Below are positions 4,361 through 5,642 of a stretch of DNA of 5,642 bases, in pieces (position 1 is the first letter of the stretch; the number at the start of each line of letters is the position of its first letter). The notes under the pieces were generated by a model. It had not been told where the DNA came from. It made no database searches and was given only the letters and a program-made list of their open reading frames with translations. Both the position numbers and the translations under genes were made by a program. The DNA comes from JBJXGC01 sp046154545 (GTDB lineage: Bacteria; Chloroflexota; Dehalococcoidia; Tepidiformales; Tepidiformaceae), in the NCBI GenBank assembly GCA_046154545.1, contig JBJXGC010000232.1, forward strand, positions 1 to 5,642, written 5' to 3'.

Positions 4361-5642
4361 CCGGCCTGCTACCGCTCGAAGGCGTCCGCATCTGCGACTT
4401 CACCGCGGTCTGGGCCGGCCAGAGCGCGACGATGTACCTGGCGGACCTGGGTGCGGAGTGCATCAAGGTGGAAAACCCCGGGATCTGGAACCCGATGACC
4501 AGGGCCGCTTCGCCGCGGATCAACGCCCAGACGGCCGCCTATATCCCGGCCTGGATCGGCGGGCACCCGGACAGCGACCCGGGGCCGCGACCGTGGAACA
4601 ACAGCCCCGCCTTCATCCACGTCCTGCGGAATAAGAAGTCCGTCACGGTCGATAGCCGGACGCCCGAGGGCCTTGCACTGGTGAAGCTGCTTCTCCGGGT
4701 CAGCGATGTCGTCGCCGAAAACCTCGCCATCGGGACGCTCGAGAAGCTGGGCCTTGACGACGACGCGATCAGGGCCGTGAACCCGGAGATTATCATCGTC
4801 CATGTCCCGGCCTTCGGGCGCAGCGGGCCGTACATCCAGGGGCGCGGTTACGGCTCGCATATGGACGCCGTGGGCGGCGGCACCATCCTTCGTGGGTACC
4901 GCGACAGCGGGCCGCTCACCAACGTGCAGATCGTCCCGAGCGACTTCGTCTCCGGCATGCACGCCGCTGTAGCGACGCTCGCGGCCTTGCGGCACCGGCG
5001 GCGCACCGGCAAGGGCCAGGTGATCGAGGCCGCCCAGAACGAGACCGCGGCTCAGATGTTCCCCCAGGCGGCCCTCGACGCCGCCTGGAACGGCCGCGTC
5101 CACAGCTCGCTCGGCAACCGCAGCGTCGAGGGCTTCGTCCCCAACGGCGCCTTCCCCACGCGCGGAGAGAACGAGTGGATCGCGATCAGCTGCCGTGACG
5201 ACGTGGAGTGGCTGGCGCTGGCCGCGGCCATGGGGAGCCCGGCCTGGGCCACAGCCACTGAACTTGAGGACGCGCCCGGCCGGGCCCGGCGTGAGGACGA
5301 GGTTGAGGAGCGGCTCGCGGCCTGGACGGCCACTCAGGAGCGATACGACCTCTTCCACAAGCTCCAGGCCGCCGGCGTGACCGCCGGACCGGTGATGACC
5401 GCCAAAGACGCCGCCGAGGACCCACAGCTCAGGGCCGGGGACGCCTGGACGCAGCTCGAAGCAACCGCCGATTACCCCGCGACAGAGTTCGCCGTGCCGC
5501 CGTTCCACTTTTCGAAGTCGGACGTGACGCTCCGCACGCCGCCAGCCCTCTTCGGCGAGCACAACGACTATGTCTACCGTGAGGTGCTCGGCCTCAGCGA
5601 CGGAGAGGTCGAGCGCTACCGGGCGCTGGGCCACATCCGCGA
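4357..5642 (+). CDS. Class III CoA-transferase (CaiB/BaiF family), second of the pair (3' end beyond the window)
   Basis: The gene starts at GTG 4357, overlapping the previous TGA stop as GTGA, and stays open to the right edge; 428 residues are visible and few can be missing, since the last ones (LSDGEVERYRALGHIR) look like a family C-terminus. Features: LEGVRICDFTAVWAGQSATM and LADLGAECIKVENPG (7-42), an insert of about 40 residues (43-85, with PWNNSPAF) longer than in the first protein, NKKSVTVDSRTPEG (92-105), AFGRSGPY (152-159), GQVIEAAQNETAAQM (220-234), NGAFPTRGENEWIAI (263-277) and EDPQLRAGDAW (354-364). Aligned with GQAVDLPLFDTQ of its partner, Glu229 stands where Asp203 does. It could act as nucleophile, make this a non-catalytic subunit, or mark another subfamily; I recall Glu here in other family members. 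The two proteins are only distantly alike, so this is not a recent duplication. Confidence 0.92.
   Translation, partial: MTGLLPLEGVRICDFTAVWAGQSATMYLADLGAECIKVENPGIWNPMTRAASPRINAQTAAYIPAWIGGHPDSDPGPRPWNNSPAFIHVLRNKKSVTVDSRTPEGLALVKLLLRVSDVVAENLAIGTLEKLGLDDDAIRAVNPEIIIVHVPAFGRSGPYIQGRGYGSHMDAVGGGTILRGYRDSGPLTNVQIVPSDFVSGMHAAVATLAALRHRRRTGKGQVIEAAQNETAAQMFPQAALDAAWNGRVHSSLGNRSVEGFVPNGAFPTRGENEWIAISCRDDVEWLALAAAMGSPAWATATELEDAPGRARREDEVEERLAAWTATQERYDLFHKLQAAGVTAGPVMTAKDAAEDPQLRAGDAWTQLEATADYPATEFAVPPFHFSKSDVTLRTPPALFGEHNDYVYREVLGLSDGEVERYRALGHIR

Noticed and set aside
4369..5634. A 421-codon minus-strand open frame opposite the second CoA-transferase
   Set aside because: The plus strand encodes a full set of CaiB/BaiF motifs from GTG 4357; the antisense product resembles no family.

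Overview
This is a GC-rich window from a bacterial chromosome. Third codon positions are strongly G/C in every gene I call real. It carries seven protein genes, one of them cut by the left edge and one by the right. I see no RNA genes, mobile elements or CRISPR. The mix of a cytochrome P450, a VOC-fold dioxygenase-like protein and tandem CaiB/BaiF CoA-transferases resembles catabolic gene neighbourhoods of free-living, GC-rich soil, marine or subsurface bacteria. The UDGb-type glycosylase looks close to the Thermus thermophilus enzyme as I remember it. A deep-branching lineage such as Chloroflexota, an actinobacterium or a similar group would fit, but nothing here fixes the taxonomy.

Left block, minus strand (about 1978 down to 1): a cytochrome P450 (671-1978), then a 71-aa acidic protein whose ATG overlaps the P450 stop by one base (456-671), then after a 64-bp gap a VOC-superfamily protein with an intact His-His-Glu metal triad (1-391, open at the left edge). 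This looks like one transcription unit, read from a control region at about 1979-2159.

Middle block: a small plus-strand membrane protein of 85 aa with a TTG start and a good ribosome binding site (2160-2417) diverges from the P450. Its 3' end overlaps, tail to tail, a minus-strand family 5 uracil-DNA glycosylase (2404-3081) that carries four candidate iron-sulfur cysteines.

Right block, plus strand: two class III CoA-transferase genes overlap by GTGA (3158-4360 and 4357 to the right edge), so they are translationally coupled and probably make a two-subunit enzyme. The first keeps the catalytic aspartate (Asp203); the second has glutamate (Glu229) in the aligned place. The first gene has no ribosome binding site but has a promoter-like sequence placed so that its mRNA could be leaderless.

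Taken together, the P450 and VOC protein could oxidise a hydrophobic or aromatic compound, and the CoA-transferase pair could activate the resulting acid as a CoA thioester. That pathway is inference from family membership and proximity. The DNA repair gene between the blocks is probably unrelated housekeeping. The observations most worth checking are the coupled 71-aa protein, the Asp/Glu difference in the CoA-transferase pair and the possible leaderless start.
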